DNA of 64,000 nucleotides from Sphagnum compactum. Its lineage: Eukaryota; Bryophyta; Sphagnopsida; Sphagnales. The notes under the pieces are model-generated. The model saw only the letters and a list, made by a program, of their open reading frames with translations. It had not been told where the DNA came from and did not search any database. The DNA is taken from positions 13,378,302 through 13,442,301 of the forward strand of contig OZ234497.1 in assembly GCA_965153455.1 (NCBI GenBank), given 5' to 3'. Shown piece by piece: positions 1 through 14,270 of this stretch. Position 1 is the first letter of the stretch. Each line of letters opens with the position of its first letter. The translations under genes were made by a program, and so were the position numbers.

Positions 1-301
1 TACATTCTACCACGCTTTGCACTCTTCACACTTGTTGCACCCATAGCTTCCCATCACCCTGGTGTTTTGCATGCTTGTTACACCAATAGCTTTCCATTAC
101 CTTGGTACTCTGCACACTTACTATAACAATTTGCCATAACTATCACGTTTACTCACATGCTGCAATCACTAGTGCACTTAAATTGTGTCAAGTGCAATGG
201 AAAATTCAAGAATAAATTCAACACCAAACAACAATGAAGGAAGAAGCAGAGACAAAACATGCAAAAGTAACTCATAGCATCACAATTGGAACCAAGAGGA
301 G

Positions 302-1446
302 ATGGATACAATGGATAGAGACAATTCAACAAACAATGTGAGAGGAAAAGGTAAAAGCAAAGGCAATGGAGGTCCTTCACGCCAATGCAACACAAATTGG
401 GGTCATGAAGAGGTCATGGCCTTGATTAATTGTAAGTGCAAGGAACAGATTGCATTGAAGTAGGTCATCGATGGAACAAGTTATCAGGTGACCTACAAGT
501 AATCACACACTCCAAGACTCCAAGAATTAACAAAATGTGCAAAGACAAGTGGAATTGCATCCACGATTATTACAAGCGCATTCTAGATTACCACACAGGC
601 ACTAGGAAGAACACTTCATACTAGGATTTGACATTAGAAGAGTGGGACAGACTCCATTTGCCAAATCAGTACATTGAAAACTACTACAATGTGATTGAGG
701 CTTTCCAAGGGGAGAAAAAAATCAATGTTCCAATCCATGTGAAGGATTTGTAAGCAGAAGGTGATGGACGCAAAAAGAAGAAGAGGAAAAACATTTCCTT
801 ATGCAACTAACTACTCAATCTCTAATGCAAGAATTGCTTACTGAATATGACGTTCCTGAGGAGAGCCAAGAGGTTTTTCAATTCAACCAAGGCATAAATC
901 CAAACAGCACAATCAACTTAGATGACTTCTCATAGTCTTTTGGACCAAGTAATTCTCTTCTGCACCTACATTTGTGAATCTTGGAAGTGATCTAATTTTA
1001 CAACACCTATGAAAGCCAGCACAAATCCAACACATGGAACAACTAGCACACGTCTAGCACATGCAACAGCAACAACTCCTAGAAACATTAGAATCAAGAG
1101 AAAAAGATCATTAGTGTTCATGCATGTCATTGAGGCCTCTAATAAGAATAGCAAGGTAATTGGTGACGCCATGGATCGAATCAACACAAGTCAGCTTGAG
1201 ATTGACAAGAACAAGACCAAGTCTCATGAGGAGACTTTCAAGCAACATCTCAAGTATTTGAAGGAGAAGGACAAGAAGGCTTACAAAATGAATAAAAACA
1301 TGGTGAGTGTTTTAACAAACCTTAGTTCTGCAATGTGTCATGCCTTCATAAAAGATCAAACTCAAATGCCTCCACTAATCAACATTTCTAAATCGTCATC
1401 CAATGAACAGCCATTGTTGAATAGTCAAGACACAAATGAAGACTAG
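302..1446 (+). pseudogene. PIF/Harbinger ORF1-type Myb/SANT (trihelix) protein, broken
   Basis: In PIF/Harbinger transposons this partner protein binds DNA and helps bring the transposase to the element. Reading from the ATG at 302 gives a short basic leader and then the first trihelix segment with NWGHEEVMALINCKCKEQ. The frame is lost near 440 and recovered in the segment from 436, which carries HRWNKL, CKDKWNCIHDYYK and DYHTGT. A stop at 622 is followed in the same frame by LTLEEWDRL and YYNVIEAFQGEK, then by another stop near 750. A charged Lys/Glu-rich C-terminal part is open from 1009 to 1446. The order Myb domain, conserved FQGEK tail, coiled-coil-like tail is seen; the Harbinger link rests on recalled family patterns and on the transposase relic facing it at 2012-3324. 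A frameshift and several stops make it a pseudogene. Confidence 0.6.
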
Positions 1447-2011
1447 TTGCAACTAGTATTGATCTAAAGATTCCAGGAGTTCCAAAAAGTTCATTCAATC
1501 TAAAAATTTGAAGATTAATATGAAGATTCTAGAAAGTTTAATCAATCTGACATTTCAATTCAACATTTCAATGTTTTTGAGTTAAATAATGTCATTCAAC
1601 TGAATAGCAGTGGTGGAGTTTACTTGAACAATCTTCATTGAGATAGATAACAGAATTGAGCTAACATCTGCAATGGAGCTTACTTTGAATTCAGCATTTT
1701 CCATTTCAATTGAAAACTTGAAACAACTCCAAGAAAAGTCAATCAATCAAAGTGCCATTTGAACATCAAACCTAGTAGAACTAAAATCATTTCAATGCCA
1801 TGAATGAGTAAATTTCAATTCCATTTCACATCATTGCAACAATTCAACTTGTTTCATTTCTATGTGTTCTTCTATTCCTTACATATGCTTCAAGTGTCAC
1901 TCTTTGGTTGGACCATGAAAATTTAGTACCTTCTAAATTAACTTCTCCCTCATTATGTCTTGCATCCATCCTATGCTGTTGATGCCTTCTTATTCCACCC
2001 TGCAGATCTTC
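1447..2011. other. spacer between the two Harbinger gene relics
   Basis: AT-rich sequence with many ATTCAA and TTCAAT words and no convincing coding segment. It separates the 3' ends of two convergent relics, so it is probably the interior of the same transposon. Confidence 0.4.
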
Positions 2012-3324
2012 CTATTACAATTGCTGCATCAATGCATTAACATCAACATCCCTCCCATCCAATATCATGTTGTATAACAAACAATAACATGAAACAACAT
2101 CAAAAAGAAAGAGGGTATTGTAGATTGTTTTTGACTAGCAATTTTCTAAAAGTTTTTTTTAGTATCTTGAAGGTATTTTCCACCACACTCCTCCCCTTCG
2201 AAAGATGTCTATTGTATATTGCTTCCAAACTTGATGTTTACACTTTACTTATGGGGGATCATGAGCCAGGGCAAAAGCGGACAACCTTTATCCCCAAGTA
2301 TGTAGGGTTAATGCCATCCTATGATCCATGTTTAGAGTTAAAAAATCCATCAAAAATTATCTTTCTGTAAACACTAAACAACCGCAGAACTCTAAAATCA
2401 TTCATGGATCTTAGCAATCCAACAAAAACATCTCGAAATTGTTTTTCGTGATCAACCACTACTTACAATTGCATGCTGTAAGTCTTAGATTTGTACGAAA
2501 AAAAATCTGCAACAAAAGTTCCTTTAGGTTTTTGAATATGGATCTATGTGCAATCACTTGCACCCTAAATAGAAGAAAGACCACACCAGTCCTTGAAGCC
2601 TGCAATAACCCTCAAAAGATCTTCAACGCGTGGCCATCAAATCTGAATCTGAACACAACATTAACAACAACAACAAATTCATGCAAGACCATGTTCACAG
2701 ATGATTTATCGATTGCAAACATTTCATTGCATTGAAGGTAATCAACTCCATGAACGAACTTGTAAAGCAAGCGTGCAACTCTGATGCCAACAAGAATTGC
2801 GCACTTATAATAACAAAGCAACACAACAGTAAACAAATGCAACAACAAGCAAATGCAATAGTAAGCAAACAATAGTTATAGCAACAAGTAAGCAAATAAT
2901 TATTGTAACAACAAGAAAATACAACAGCAAGCAAGCAACAACAAGAAAACAACATACATATCAACAAACAAGAAACAAGAGGAATTACGCACCTAAAACT
3001 AGTGTCTCGCTTTCCAATCAAAGGCTACAACTTCTTTGTGATTTGCAAAACAACTTCTCTGATGACATGGAAGTGCTCAACCCACCTTTGATTATCGTAC
3101 CGAATCATGAGGAAATTAGAATACCAAGTGGTGTTTCGAGCTTTGTTTTTATCGCCAACCTCCTTTGTCATCAAAAAATCAAAATCACAAGAAAACTGAA
3201 AGTGATGCAAGATAGCACTATCCCTCGCACAATCGACCAACAATTTGGCATCATGTGCCATGAAGTTTGTTGTTAGAAGTGTAATCAACCTTATGGTTTC
3301 CTCTTCAACCTCGTATTTCACCAA
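2012..3324 (-). pseudogene. PIF/Harbinger DDE transposase (HARBI1-like), broken
   Basis: Read on the minus strand from 3324, the segments follow the order of a HARBI1-type nuclease. First comes WYSNFLMIRYDNQRWVEHF with VIREVVLQITKKL (helical N-terminal region, 3025-3324). Next is GVDYLQCNEMFAIDKSSVNM near 2700-2760, the helix-turn-helix-like part. Then comes NRHLSKGRSVVENTFKILKK near 2180-2230, the typical region around the last acidic residue. The relic ends with ILDGRDVDVNALMQQL near 2020-2070. The frame is broken by multiple stops and shifts, and the central DDE stretch is poorly preserved. It faces the Myb-type ORF1 relic, which supports one two-gene Harbinger element. The family assignment is from recalled motifs; clearly non-functional. 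Confidence 0.65.
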
Positions 3325-3559
3325 AAAAAACTCCTACAACTACAAAACAGTGTGAAGAAAAATGATCAACAACAACAACTCTGGTGGCATCGTCATTGGA
3401 AGTTGCAACTGAACAAAACAAAACAAACACAAAAAGAGTGGAGAGCTTGAGTGGTGAACATTCTTGTGCACAAGCGCAGTAAGTGATGAAAGCTTTAGAG
3501 CATGTAGCCAAGTGATGAGTGCTCTAAAGTAAGCTGCAATGTGTAGCAAAGAGAATCAA

Positions 3560-3975
3560 TTAGAAAAATGGAGAAAGCTTCTCAAGGACACAGAAAAGTG
3601 AAGAGCGAAAAGCAATGAGAAGAGGACAGCTTTGAGCACAATGATATGCAGCAACAAAATACCAACCAAAAAAATGAAAATTTCTCAAGAAGCCAAATGA
3701 ACGAAAAGCTTAAGCAACTTTTGTGTGAAGAAATGTTTGTGACGAAAGGTGCACGGCAAGGGGAGGACAACTTTGAACGCAACAATGTGCAACAATAGAG
3801 AATTGACCAAAACAAAAAAACTTGTCAAGGACAAAGAAGAGCAAAGAGCTTGTGCAACTTGTGAAAGAAGGAGCTTTTGTGCATAAAAGTTGTTTTATAA
3901 GCACAAGTGTGCAGTGAGATGAGGATAACTTAGAGCACAGCAAGAGTGCACGGCAAGGGCTATCTTTCATCATCA
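3560..3975. repeat. diverged minisatellite, about three units of roughly 130-150 bp
   Basis: The phrase CTCAAGGACA / CTCAAGAAGC / GTCAAGGACA recurs together with GAGGACAACTTTGA-like and GTGCACGGCAAGG-like phrases, giving three imperfect tandem units. The stretch also yields misleading Cys/Ser-rich open frames on the minus strand. Confidence 0.55.
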
Positions 3976-4049
3976 TGAGCGTTGCCACGCCAGTAACTTT
4001 GGGCCAACTCTTGAACATAGGTAACGTTTTGGTGCTAATCTACCTACTT

Positions 4050-5680
4050 GCATTAAAACATATCATCACGCTTGAACAAAGATAGGCAAAAAAGTTACAA
4101 CCTATTAACTAATTAATGATGATTACCTCCCGCTGACCTAACACCTAATTTCGGCCTAACTTTTAACTTTAGGTCTGAACGTACCTTTAGTAAGAGTAAA
4201 AAGTTGTTTGCACTTTGAAATTATTAGGACAGTTTTCAAATACAACGGAATTTACTCTCTTTTTTTAACCCTAATTATATGGGTATATCTCACATATACC
4301 CAATGATATCAACAGGATATAATTTTGTCAGACTTATATATTTCGAGTATGCACTTCATTAGGGTATATTTTAGTTCTAAGAAATAAATTAGGGTATAAG
4401 GGTAAAAGATCTACCCTACCCATACCCAGTGGGTATTAAGAAGAGATACACCCTCACAACACTGGATATAGTATTCCTTCTGATTTTTGCTCCATGGAAC
4501 TGGAGGGCCCAAGCAGCCAGCTGGGAGGGCCTGCATCCAGTGGGCATGCAACCAACAGAAACCTCAAGACTGTCAAGCGGTCCAGTTCCAGAATAAAGGT
4601 TTTTTCCAACCAGCAAACTGGCTCACCCATTTTGTGTGTTGCATAGTTAGCCAGAGCAGGCAAGTAATACCTACAAGAAGAGGGCCACAGTAAACCAGTA
4701 CCACCAGCACACAGGGCAGGATGGATGGTACAAGAAGAGGGCCAAAGTAAACCAGAACCCACCAGCACACAAGGCAGGACCGATGGTGCGAGGACAAGGA
4801 ACACACTTTTTGGCTGTATTCGTGTCTCATAGCTAACCGCAATAGTTAACAATATTCGTACCTAGTAAATCATAAATTGTTTACCTAATTACTTACCCAC
4901 CTACATAGTTATCAATTACATATGCTATCTCTAATATTTACTCACTTTCATACATAGTTAACTTGAGTACTATGATGTGGAATTACATTACAACAAAAGG
5001 TGTCTCTATACGTCATATGATTTCATTGGATTTTGAATGAATTCATTAGTTATAATGAAAAGGACCTAGTGTGGATGTAATGAATTTACTGCTTTAGTGA
5101 ACATGGACTAATGAATTGTACCCACATTTTGTAATAATGTTAAGAAAGTTTCTAAAATAAGTTGCTAAAATAAAACCTTGGGTGACTTAATTCTCATTTA
5201 TTCACAATTGAATCATAATAGGTTTTCAACAAATGGTGCACTGGTGGAGTGTTGGGTCACATAGATAATCCATGTGGGCGAACTAATAATTGTGAAATCA
5301 TGCTAGGTAATTTTATCGATTAAATCTTTTTTTTATTATTAGCATTTTTATGTTTCATATAACAATGTAAAATCCTGACAAAGAATAATGTCTTGTTATT
5401 TTAATATTTTCATCTTAAGATATTTCCCTAATGATTTGATCAAATGGAAACTGAAACAATGAAATCGATTTAGATTATATTTGGATCTTCAAAATCAGAT
5501 TAATTTTTCCTCCTTGTACTAGTAGTATGACAGAATGTACCACCTACATATAGGGGATCTTTTAAGAAAATGACCTCATATTGAAGGCTCAAATCTTATT
5601 GGACGTGATACCAAACTAAAATTATTGTTTCATGACTTTTTTTTTTCCCTTTGGTAGGTTTGAGATAGTAAGCTTGAGAC
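4050..5680. other. AT-rich intergenic DNA with a small tandem duplication
   Basis: No gene recognised. It holds several GGGTATAT / ATATACCC words near 4270-4440 and a 57-bp tandem duplication at 4673-4787. Confidence 0.4.
4673..4787. repeat. 57-bp tandem duplication, part of a dispersed repeat
   Basis: Two copies begin with ACAAGAAGAGGGCCA at 4673 and 4730. The core CCAGCACCCACCAGC followed by AGGATGGATGG recurs near 6238-6275 and 7137-7175, so the unit is also dispersed across the left 8 kb. Confidence 0.65.
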
Positions 5681-5686
5681 ACAAAA

Positions 5687-5826
5687 ATGATCATGGTAGG
5701 TAGGTAATGTATGGTATGCTGGGTTGATCGATACACACCACTTATGATCATGGTAGGTAGTGTAGTTACATATGGTATGTTGGGTTGATCCATACACACC
5801 ACTTATGATCATGGTAGGTAGGTCCA
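5687..5826. repeat. tandem repeat, unit 56-61 bp
   Basis: ATGATCATGGTAGGTA recurs at about 5688, 5744 and 5805, with GGTTGATC.ATACACACCACTT between. Two full units and part of a third. Confidence 0.75.
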
Positions 5827-6474
5827 TACGGTCTCTTGGGGTTATAAGTGATGTGAGAGAATTTGCAATTGTAATAGGTGGGTGGGTGAGTGGGGTAGGT
5901 CAGGTGGTAATAAAATGATAATGTTAATACATTATTCACACACAAAGTTTTTGTCTTGCTTGAAATAAAAGAGAGTGCTGGAAACATGTTGCCCATTTCC
6001 TTCTGACTAGAAGCCAAAGACAAAGCACACACCACAACATGTCTCTTTAGATTGCACCTGAGAGATTCAGTTGTTAAGAGAATTCATCTTTTCCAATGAA
6101 CCCAGCTTTTACACCCACACCAAGAAATTCTTCTTTGATTGTCGATGGACCCAGCTAGCTCTGCAACCCAACTGAGAAATTCTTCTTCTCCAACCAACCA
6201 GCTTGCAAAGGTGAGCATCAACAACTTGGTCCAGATGGAACCAGCACCCACCAGCTCACCGTGCAGGATAGATGGTTGTGTGTGGATTGTTTACTCTTTT
6301 TCCATTGTATTCACAACGGTTAGTTATGTACTAACCACAGTATCAATCAAGTGTGCCTTCAAAAGAGTTAGCAATGTTTTGGCTTTTTTTTTTTGTTTTT
6401 GTATTTTTTTCTGAGCTACCCTTGTGCTTTGGGGGTGTTAGACTGTCACGGAAGTCACCAAAACATTTAACAAG

Positions 6475-6784
6475 GGGTGTGTCACACTGTGGCCTTGCCA
6501 TTTGCATTAAAAAGTATCTTTAGGCAAAAGAAGAATTATGAAAACTCAAATATTTCACCATGCGAAAGTATAATCTTCAAAAAATCCTCTAAAAGAAACC
6601 AAAATCCTTCAAGATATTACAACTTTATAACTAATCTCAAGTTTCAACACAAGCCAAAATATCATGTTTCAAAAATCCTCATACAAAAATAGACCTATTA
6701 TTACCTAGGGTCCAAAATCCCTTAAGCTACTATACTCTATAATGAATCTAAACACAATATCCTTGCCTTGGTAGGCAAGGCCAA
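6475..6784. mobile_element. small inverted-repeat element (MITE-like), copy 1
   Basis: This 310-bp unit is highly similar along its length to 23092-23402, in the same orientation. Inside it starts near GGCCTTGCC (6491) and ends with GGCAAGGCC (to 6783), a short terminal inverted repeat. Homology continues about 16 bp to the left of that repeat (GGGTGTGTCACACT), so the true ends are uncertain. No coding capacity. A MITE is the simplest reading; no target duplication was found. Confidence 0.55.
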
Positions 6785-7764
6785 TAAACAAATGAATAAG
6801 AAAGAGAGTTAGCTGTTTTTTGGTTCTTTGGATGGATGGATACTTTAGCACTTAACTAACAGCAGAAGAGAAGACAAAGAGGGAAAAAAAAAGGGGGGGG
6901 TGCAGGAGATTGACTGAGATCCTGTGTATGATCATGGAGTGGCATGTAACATGTTCAAAAGGAACTGATGAGTTGGTTCTCAAATGGCTCAAGAGTGGGG
7001 ATTGTAGTTTTGAATGAATACATTAAGATTTGGGATTAGCACCACCCATGTTGACCTAATCTAACAAAAGAATTAGTGAACTGTGGGTCAGCTGTTGCTA
7101 GTGAGTATAGAGCCACACAAAAAAAAGGCCATAGTGAACCAGCACCCACCAGCGCACCATGAAGGATGGATGGTAAGTGGTCAGGAGACAGTTTTCTGTT
7201 GGGTTCCAGTTCCCTAGCTAACCATGGTGGTTACCTCAGTTGCTTTTTTTACTACCTACCTACTAACAACTCACTAGCAGGTTGTTAATAGGCAGGTGGT
7301 AAAAACAGCCCTTACTGTGTATAAACTAGTGGTTATCTAGTGGTTATCTATTTCTTAGCTATCTACCTATGTATGAGAACTCTTTCTTACCTAAGTGGTC
7401 ACCAAGGTGAAACCATATACTAACTCATTTAGAGGTTCATCCATCACTGAACACGAGTGAGGCCTTGTGCAGTGGTTCATTTTGTGAGAACGTCATGGAA
7501 CATCTACTGGCCCTTCTGTTCTGCTGTTGGCAATTTTATATCATTCCGCCCCTGATCGCCTCCTATAAGGTCACCCATCCCAATACTATTCCGGTTGAAG
7601 TGAGCTTAACTTCATATTTCTTGTGAAAAAAACCATTTTTTGTTTTCAAATCTTAATTAATTTTCTAGAGATGAAGATTGCTCTAAATTTAATAACTTTT
7701 GCTCCATTGGTCTGTAAAGAATTTTGATTAATTAGAGTGTAATCAAGCATTTGTGCATTGTAAG

Positions 7765-7920
7765 TGCATGACCTAATGTCAAATTACCGCTTTAAGTGTA
7801 ATATATGCCACAATAGACACCACATATTGTACACTTTAATACATGAAAACATGCAGTTTATCTCACACATGTCATGAGTTGCACCTTTTTGTGTGAGAAA
7901 AATCAGATTCTCTTGTAGTG
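7765..7920. mobile_element. terminal fragment of a CACTA (En/Spm)-type element, copy 1
   Basis: The right edge reads TCTCTTGTAGTG, the complement of CACTACAAGAGA, which is the classic CACTA terminus. About 155 bp to its left is similar to 55217-55387 inside the receptor-kinase gene, including TGTGTGAGAAAAA and CACATATTGTACA. No matching left CACTA end was found nearby, so this is called a fragment or solo end. Confidence 0.5.
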
Positions 7921-8019
7921 CTAACAAAAGCAAATTTGCCAGATTTTTATTTTTTTTAAACTGGGTCTGCCCATCAATTGCAACTGAAGGCCCAGGAGCA
8001 ATGCAAACTTCAATTGAAA

Positions 8020-8325
8020 TCACATTTTGAGGAATGTTCACCAGGTGATAAATGTATTCACAGATTTGGGCACCTTTCTTAGGTCTCGGTTTACAGTGCA
8101 CTTGCGGTTTTGATGCTCCTACCTTATATTCTTGTGAACCATGAAGAATGTTTTGAGTGTTCACCAAAGTTCATTTGTACCCTCGTACTGAGGAATGTTC
8201 CCCAGGTGAATTGTGAAGAGTGGTCAGAACTTCAAAGTATTCACCAGAGCTCAGTTGGACTCCCGTTTTGAGGAACGTGCACCAAGTGTAACTATGAACC
8301 ATGGGGAATGTTCAGAGTGTTTAAA
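8020..8325. repeat. diverged repeats around GAGGAATGTTCACCAGGTG
   Basis: Versions of this 19-bp phrase occur near 8030, 8190 and 8268, interleaved with GTGAACCATG.AGAATGTT phrases. It is an imperfect array rather than a gene. The complement of the same phrase (GAACATTCCTCAA) drives the array at 21040-21250. Confidence 0.5.
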
Positions 8326-8329
8326 TAGT

Positions 8330-9119
8330 GCTACACCCAAAACTGGCTAGTAGTTGGGCATAAAAACCCATTGATATTTTTCTCTTTTTTCTTAAGACAT
8401 CCAAAACTGGTAGTAATTGAGCATGACCTCAGCCAGACTTGGTGAGAACAGAAGAAAAACATTTCAGGCTCTAAAGGATTCAGTTGGTGAAAAGCACTTG
8501 TATGTGCTGAAGAACCCTGGTTCCCCGTAGAAGGAGCTATTGCACATCAGTCCACAAGTTGATAAATCAGGCCACATATAAAACTACCGAAAACTCGGGC
8601 TAGATGTTACATGCCATTTCATTTCAGTTCTCGCTGACCAACAGTGGATCTACAATCAAAGCTGTAGGTCAGCTTGGTAATGGAAAAACTCCTGGACTGT
8701 TAACTCTCGATGTCCAACTAAACCATACAGCTTTCCTCATAAAGAAAAGTTTACTCCCTAAACCTCCTATGCACCAAATTGTGTCATTCTGAGCACAAGT
8801 TAGCTCACCTCAACATGACAACCATATTATTTCTGCAACATTCTGGAACAAGTTCATTGAAAAACAGAAATGGCAGGAAGGTCTTTCAGAGTGAAACTCA
8901 TTTTCCAAACCCCAAAAACCCAGAGACATAATGCATTATCCCCTCTTGCAGCACACAAAAACTATGGTTCTCAAAGAGCACCAGGATTGAATTAGATCAA
9001 ATTCTGTCTCAAGAACATATCTTTGCTCAATGCTGTCATCCAAGAAAGAAGACCTAAATTTGACTCTTCATTAGATATGTTGTAATAAGAGGAGCAACTC
9101 ATGAACTGATTATCTATGC
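8330..9119. other. 3' flank of RPS6
   Basis: No gene recognised. CCAAAACTGG.TAGTA.TTG.GCAT occurs twice (about 8338 and 8400), a small duplication. The part nearest 9119 is probably the RPS6 3' untranslated region; no clear polyadenylation signal decides its end. Confidence 0.35.
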
Positions 9120-11463
<2,344 letters not shown>

Positions 11464-11923
11464 GACGAATATTGAGAGCTCCTCACACAGCGATCACCAC
11501 CTGCCGTTGTGTTCAGATCCGAGCTTCACTGAGGATTGTTGTTGTAAAGGAAGAGAAAGTTCTAACAACCGAACCCGCCCTCGTGCCTCCACCCTTCTCC
11601 TTATGCTAACCCTAAAACCCTTCAGGACCCTTCTGCTAACCCTAAACCCTTCAGAATCGTCCGATGTGATGATCGGACGGTTTTCAGAGTTGTAGGGTTT
11701 CAGCCCTCGAGGCTCTCGAAACCCTTGCTCCTAGGGTTCCAGTCCTCGAAGCTCCAAACCCTAATTCCTGACCTGCGCGTGTGAGTGTGTGCGTGCGGGC
11801 GGCGGTGAGATCGGGAGTTGTTGTTGCATCTGGGATCTGGAGGGGTGTTCGAGTGCGAAGTTTCAGAACGGGAGAGCAGGAAGAGACGCATAAGCTGAAG
11901 GAGAAAAGAAAGAGCGAGTAACT
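11464..11923. promoter_or_regulatory. shared divergent promoter of RPS6 and RLP24 with five telo-boxes
   Basis: Only 460 bp separate the two start codons. AACCCTAAA lies at 11608-11616 and 11638-11646, AAACCCTAA at 11756-11764, and the reverse form TAGGGTT(T) at 11693-11700 and 11732-11738. Telo-boxes are a known element of plant ribosomal-protein and ribosome-biogenesis promoters; their presence in both orientations fits a bidirectional promoter. The first two sit in a 30-bp tandem duplication (CCTTCAGGA / CCTTCAGAA phrases). Transcription starts cannot be placed. Confidence 0.75.
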
Positions 11924-13282
11924 ATGAGGTTGGAGAAGTGCTGGTTTTGCTCTTCGACAGTGTATCCAGGGCATGGTATTCAATTTGTGCGCAACGATGC
12001 CAAGGTCAACCATTTTCTTTGTCTCATCTTGCCACTTGTCTTGTTGTTTTTGTTGTTGTTATTGTCGTTATCACCATCGTCTCTCTATCTCCAAGTCGGT
12101 TCTCAGGACTGTGTTCGTGCTTCAGTTTAAGCATTTTATCTGCGTTTATTTTTCTCTGTTTAGGGTCTGATGGATTTTCCGTGTCTTCTTGGTGGAAGCA
12201 GTTTGTGAATAATGTCCTGTGTTTTTTTTGCTTTGGCATGTGGGGATCAGCAGCCTTTGAAAGATCTTCTTATGCTTGGAGTTGCTGTGTTCGTTGTACT
12301 TGCTGATCTATGAAGGAAATAAAGCAGTGAATTCTGTGGGGTGTTTTTTTCTTTTCTTTTCTTTTCTGTTCGGCAGGTGTTTAGATTTTGCAGGTCAAAA
12401 TGTCACAAGAATTTCAAGATGAAGAGGAACCCAAGGAAAGTGAAATGGACAAAGGCTTACAGAAAGCTTCATGGCAAAGAGCTAACACAGGTTGCCTCCC
12501 TTTATCTGCATAGTTTTTTCTGGCCACAAGTTTTAGGGGACGTAGCAATAGAATAGGCAATAGAGTGGGCAGCTGGTTTTCTTTTTCAAGAAGCAGAGAG
12601 GCATTTCCACTTCCAATTCAAACTGGTTTGTTTGTCTTCTCGTGTAACAATGCCTTGTTTCACTTGTTTGTATGGTATGGAGTTTTGAGTTTTATGATAC
12701 TTGTTCAGTTTTCTCGTTTGGAATTGGGAGCTTGGACATCTGATTTTGACACAGTGACTGATTCTCTGATGTGAATTGTGCGGGCCACCTGTGCAGGACA
12801 CAACATTTGAGTTTGAGAGGAGAAGGAACAGGCCTGAGAGGTATAATAGGGATCTGGTGGACCAGACACTAAATGCAATCAAGAAAATTGAGGAAGTTCG
12901 CGAAAAGCGAGAATCCAAGTTCTGGGAGAGCAGGTTGGTTGCTTGTATCTTTCACTTAGTGCTGGGTCAGTTTATCCACACATTTGCTGCTCATAACACC
13001 ACAAAACACTGTCTTGAACTATCACCAATTGCAAACTCTCAAGCTTCCATATTTGGTAATGAAGCTGACATATTTTTGGCACTCCGGTATAACAGGATGA
13101 AGGGCAAGAAATCCCAGGAGAGGAAAGAAGCAGCAGTGGAGCTTGAGCAAAACATTCATCTGGTGAAGGCCCCTGGTGCTATGGTTGCAGAGCCTGGTCT
13201 CACATTACCTAAGCAGCAGGTGAAGATGAAGGTCAAAGTTTCAATGCCTAAACAGCAACAAATACAGGCAGTACAGGAGTAA
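11924..13282 (+). CDS. RLP24: ribosome biogenesis protein RLP24 (L24e-like), 4 coding exons
   Basis: RLP24 is the nucleolar stand-in for ribosomal protein L24 on pre-60S particles; it is swapped for L24 in the cytoplasm after release by a Drg1-type AAA ATPase (known from yeast). Exons: 11924-12004, 12377-12490, 12797-12933, 13096-13282, all GT..AG and in phase, giving 172 residues. The N-terminal L24e zinc-ribbon has CWFC near residue 6 and CRSKC near 32, then [15 protein letters not shown]. The middle [15 protein letters not shown] and the helix [16 protein letters not shown] separate RLP24 from ribosomal L24. The C-terminal tail is Lys/Gln rich. The start ATG is the first in frame and gives the canonical MRLEKC. 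It shares a promoter with RPS6. Confidence 0.93.
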
Positions 13283-13883
13283 TCTTTCAATTTCTGGATC
13301 AACGGTGTTTGTAACTTGCCTAGAGCCATATACAGGTCATGAGCATGTCAATTAAGTTCAATGACACTCCCACAAGTGACCGTTGTAAGAGTCAAGTGTT
13401 CTGCCCGCACTTCTTTTTCAAGCAGTATGTGTCACAAGTTGTCAAGGATGTATCTTTCCCATTTTTGAGTGTAGCTCAATATAGCGACATGTAAGATGAT
13501 TCAAGGGGTTTGCAGATGATTTCATACAAGTTCAGTAGCCAAATGGTTCAGCTGCCACAATGCTTCACAGTGGTCAGCTCCTGAAGCTTGTCTTGATGCC
13601 TATTTGTGACCATAATGCTCACAAATAAAGTTACTGTTAGCCTTTTCAAATTGTTGCAAATTGTAGCTCTTTAAAGCAGATAAAACCTTCAATTGCCTTG
13701 AGAACTTCAATCTCATCTGAGTAATTTAGGGTGTTTTTACTGTGGCATCTGAACTTCAAAAGGGGCAACAGTTTTTTTAGGTGACTTCTTCACATGCAGA
13801 ACTCTTAATTGTTTTCTTCTCTGACTGGGAGTGAGTTGTGGCGATCAGTGAGCTGAAACTGTTGAACATGATGCTGTCATGAA
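13283..13883. other. RLP24 3' flank
   Basis: Probably begins with the RLP24 3' untranslated region. No further gene is seen before the PPR relic at 13884. Confidence 0.35.
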
Positions 13884-14270
13884 ATGTGGTCTCTTGGAAT
13901 GCCATACTTGCGGGAGTTGCTGTGCATGGGCATGGCAACAAAGAACATTTTGAACAGATGTGTTACAAAGGTGTAGAGCTAATTGATCTCACCTTTCTTT
14001 GTCATTTGTCAGCTTGTTGCTATGCAACTCTGGTGGATGAAGGCCCAGCCTATCATGGTTCTATCTGAGTGGAATTTATATGATTTCTCAAGAATTGGAG
14101 CACTATGACTGCATAGACAAACCTCCTGGCCTTGCTGGCTGTCCCATGAGATAGAATATGATCAAGCCAATACCTAGGAAGAGCAGCTTAGACGGTGCTC
14201 AGCTTCGACGAAGCTCAGAATGTGACCTTGCAAACATATTTCTCACATCCAAGTTTAGTTATTTACTTTT
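13884..14270 (+). pseudogene. PPR protein (PLS class, E domain) fragment
   Basis: Intact PLS-class PPR proteins bind organellar RNA and mostly serve editing. Here VVSWNAILAGVAVHGHGN, FEQMCYKGV, LSACCYATLVDEG (13886-14068) match a terminal S motif and L2/S2 region. After a frameshift near 14065, GIYMISQELEHYDC, GLAG and NMIKPIPRK with SSECDLANIF continue into an E-type domain to about 14270. A stop at 14067 and missing codons break the gene, and no upstream PPR repeats or start are present. It is a 3' fragment, possibly retro- or DNA-duplicated beside RLP24. Confidence 0.65.

Noticed and set aside
2612-4018. Cys/Leu-rich minus-strand frames
   Set aside because: Partly the broken Harbinger transposase in wrong frames and partly minisatellite; no independent gene.
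4416-4852. Overlapping frames on both strands
   Set aside because: Fall in a tandem duplication of a dispersed repeat with no recognisable domain.
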